Positions 62,083-64,000 of a DNA stretch of 64,000 nt are shown here, one piece after another (position 1 is the stretch's first letter; each line of letters opens with the position of its first letter). Source of the DNA: Chitinophagaceae bacterium (lineage in GTDB: Bacteria; Bacteroidota; Bacteroidia; Chitinophagales; Chitinophagaceae); NCBI GenBank assembly GCA_004322015.1, contig SCQT01000102.1, forward strand, positions 18,854-82,853, read 5' to 3'. A model generated the notes under the pieces. It was not told where the DNA came from, made no database searches, and saw only the letters and a list, made by a program, of their open reading frames with translations. Both the position numbers and the translations under genes were made by a program.

Positions 62083-63888
62083 ATGAAACTCGAAAAATTA
62101 CAATATCAATTAGAGGTCATCGAAAGTGCTATTAAAGCAATTAATACAAATAACGTAAGTACCGGCGAGCGTTTCGATGCCAATCCTATTTTGAAAAATA
62201 CTCGCGGCATTGACATAAAGATGGAGACTGGCACGGGGAAAACTTATGTATATACACGTCTGATGCACGAATTGAAACAACGTTTTGGCTTCTTCAAATT
62301 CATTATTCTGGTGCCCAGTGTTGCCATCAAAGAAGGTACTAAAGCCTCTTTGCAAAGTCCGGAATGGAACAGTCATTTTCGTCAGGAGTTTTCCAATCAA
62401 TATATCCAACTTGGTGTTATCAACGCCGGTGATTTTGATAGTAAAAAAGGCAAACGAAAGCAAATACCCGAAAGCATCCGCAGCTTTTGCGAAGGAACTC
62501 GCAATGAAACTAAAACCATTCAGGTGCTTTTGATGAACGACGCCATGCTGGCTTCCAAATCCATGATAGCCGATGATTACGACAGCACTTTATTTGGTTC
62601 GGAAAGTTCTCCCATCAATGGTTTGCAACGAACTAAGCCCGTTGTAATTATTGACGAACCGCATCGTTTCAACAAGAGAAATAAAACATGGAAAAATGTT
62701 ACCGAAGGATTGAAACCACAGTTGATTATCCGTTTGGGAGCCACTTTTCCTGATAAGATCATTGGTAGTGGTAGAAGTAAACGAATGGTAAAAGATTACG
62801 AGAACTTGGTGTATGACCTCCATGCTGTGCAAGCCTTCAATGACGGCTTAGTAAAAGGTGTGCACATTGTTTATCCGGCAGTTCCAAATGTGGAAAATGG
62901 AGATGAGATATTCAGATTCAAGGTGAAGGAAATAGTCAAAGGGAAAGGAGTAACTTTTAGCTCTGCTAAAAAGAATATCCAAATAAAAATCGGCGAAAGT
63001 CTCTCTTTATTAGACGAGAGTTTTGTCGGAATTACGTTAGAAAGTATTGCTTCATCTGATTCAGCTACGTTAAGCAATGACCTGGAATTGAAAAAAGGTT
63101 TAGAATTGTTACCAAGCATTTTCGGAACGAGCTATCAGGAATTATTACTGCAACAAGCATTGGAAGCACATTTTGAAAAAGAAAGATTCAATTTCTTTAG
63201 ATATAATGCCAATAATCACTCCCCACGGATAAAAACCAATTCCCTGTTTTTCATTGATAATATTTCTTCCTTCAGAGGTACAGAAAACGAAAAAAAAGGC
63301 TGGTTACGATTAAAATTTGAAGAGTTGTTAAAGGAAAAATTAGAACAGGAAATAAAAGCGGCTCAGGGTGAATACAAAGATTTTTTACAGGTTTCACTTC
63401 GTAACGTAAGTGGCACAATCGCGGGCTATTTTGCGGAAGATAGTGCTAAAAAAGGAGATGAAGCTATTCAACAGGAAGTGGATGATATTTTACGTAATAA
63501 GGAACAAATGCTGCGGTTTAAAAATGATGATGGAAGTTGGAATATACGTCGTTTTTTATTCAGTAAATGGACATTGAGAGAAGGATGGGATAATCCGAAT
63601 GTCTTTGTTATCACCAAATTACGTAGTTCCGGCAGCGAGATCAGCAAAATACAGGAAGTTGGCAGGGGATTACGTTTGCCATTCGATGAAAACGGCGTCC
63701 GGCAATCACAGCATATGGGGGAAGAATTTCGGCTCACCTATATTATTGATTTTTCAGAACGGGAATTTGCCAAAAAATTAGTCGGTGAAATCAATGCGGA
63801 TGGAGGCAAATTAGCAGAAGGAAAAGTTACAGAACAATTGTTGGAATTGTTGGTAAAAGCTAATTACTCCACTAACGTGGTGTCTTAG
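62083..63888 (+). pseudogene. res: Type III restriction endonuclease Res, 3' end removed by an IS3-family insertion
   Basis: The 601-codon frame keeps the helicase core: Walker A METGTGKTYVYT (Gly50-Thr54), the DEAD-type motif VVIIDEPHRF (Asp191-His194) and motif VI QEVGRGLRLP (Gln524-Pro533). It then runs into foreign DNA at about 63881 and stops at TAG 63886-63888. Full-length Res proteins continue for roughly 250-350 residues to a PD-(D/E)XK nuclease domain, which is missing here, so cleavage activity is probably lost while Mod remains intact. The start and 118-nt spacing from mod are normal. Confidence 0.85.
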
Positions 63889-64000
63889 CCCCCTAAAAGG
63901 CTGGACTGAATTTGTAAATTAATTTAGTCACAGTAAATTTAGGGAACAAAGATGAAAACAAGAAGAAAATTCACCCCTGAGGAGAAGTACAGTATCCTTC
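63881..64000 (+). mobile_element. IS3-family insertion sequence, left end (runs off the window)
   Basis: The DNA from 63881 (TGTCTTAGCCCCCTAAAAGG) has the look of an IS3-family left inverted repeat (TG...CCCC..AAAAG..TGGAC), and a transposase OrfA begins 71 nt in. The right end and target duplication lie outside the window. It interrupts res. Confidence 0.8.
63952..64000 (+). CDS. IS3-family transposase OrfA, 5' end only
   Basis: ATG 63952 begins MKTRRKFTPEEKYSIL, the usual helix-turn-helix start of IS3 OrfA proteins, and the frame is open at the window end. It would bind the IS termini and, with OrfB by frameshift, make the transposase. Confidence 0.8.
   Translation, partial: MKTRRKFTPEEKYSIL

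Overview
The window is a chromosomal segment from a Bacteroidota bacterium, probably a Chitinophagia- or Sphingobacteriia-like aerobe. The evidence is consistent throughout. Most transcription units start at a TAnnTTTG -7 box, often with TTTG about 19 nt upstream. Clear Shine-Dalgarno sites are rare, with rpsU and rpoC as exceptions. The order tRNA(Thr-Tyr-Thr-Gly)-tuf-tRNA(Trp)-secE-nusG-rplKAJL-rpoBC is the usual one for the phylum. Bacteroidota-specific families are present: DUF6089 barrels, a probable T9SS cargo protein and DUF3467. No rRNA, CRISPR array or prophage is visible.

Layout. 1-8.1 kb: a partial TPR membrane protein, a thiamine-binding family protein, a methyltransferase, a patatin, two glycosyltransferases, the t6A enzyme Sua5/YwlC (GTG start set by its promoter), a lipoprotein MsrA, QueG and 4-hydroxyphenylpyruvate dioxygenase. 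8.4-10.3 kb: tRNA-Leu(GAG) and RF3 on the minus strand. 10.5-17.3 kb: the Fe-S assembly cluster sufBCDSE plus a SufT-like gene, then rpiA; a small broken gene sits between sufC and sufD. 17.4-26.1 kb is the accessory part: ssb, a zinc-ribbon protein, two related secreted fibre-like proteins (one with YadA-type head repeats and a C-terminal S74 self-cleaving chaperone), a frameshifted ORF6N gene and a large secreted protein, separated by many short tandem arrays. 26.3-45.5 kb is mostly metabolic: guaA, an orphan substrate-binding-like lipoprotein, lysC, an Ldh_2 oxidoreductase, radC, two tandem DUF6089 barrels, a UbiD decarboxylase, an unusual class I isoprenoid-synthase-like protein, pruA, L-fuconate dehydratase, tyrS, riboflavin synthase, rpsU, a Xer recombinase and HPF. 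45.6-59.6 kb is the translation/transcription superoperon followed by an OmpH-like chaperone. 59.9-64 kb is a defence locus: a type III restriction-modification system preceded by a very long interrupted palindrome. Its Res subunit is cut off by an IS3-family element running off the end of the window.

The strongest candidates for something new are the 136-nt palindrome at the type III R-M locus, the S74/YadA-like fibre gene outside any phage context, the pair of short elements with 13-14-bp inverted termini at 29.3-29.6 kb, and the class I isoprenoid-fold protein with both metal-binding motifs. The first and third are read directly from bases; the other two rest on motif recognition in the translations.
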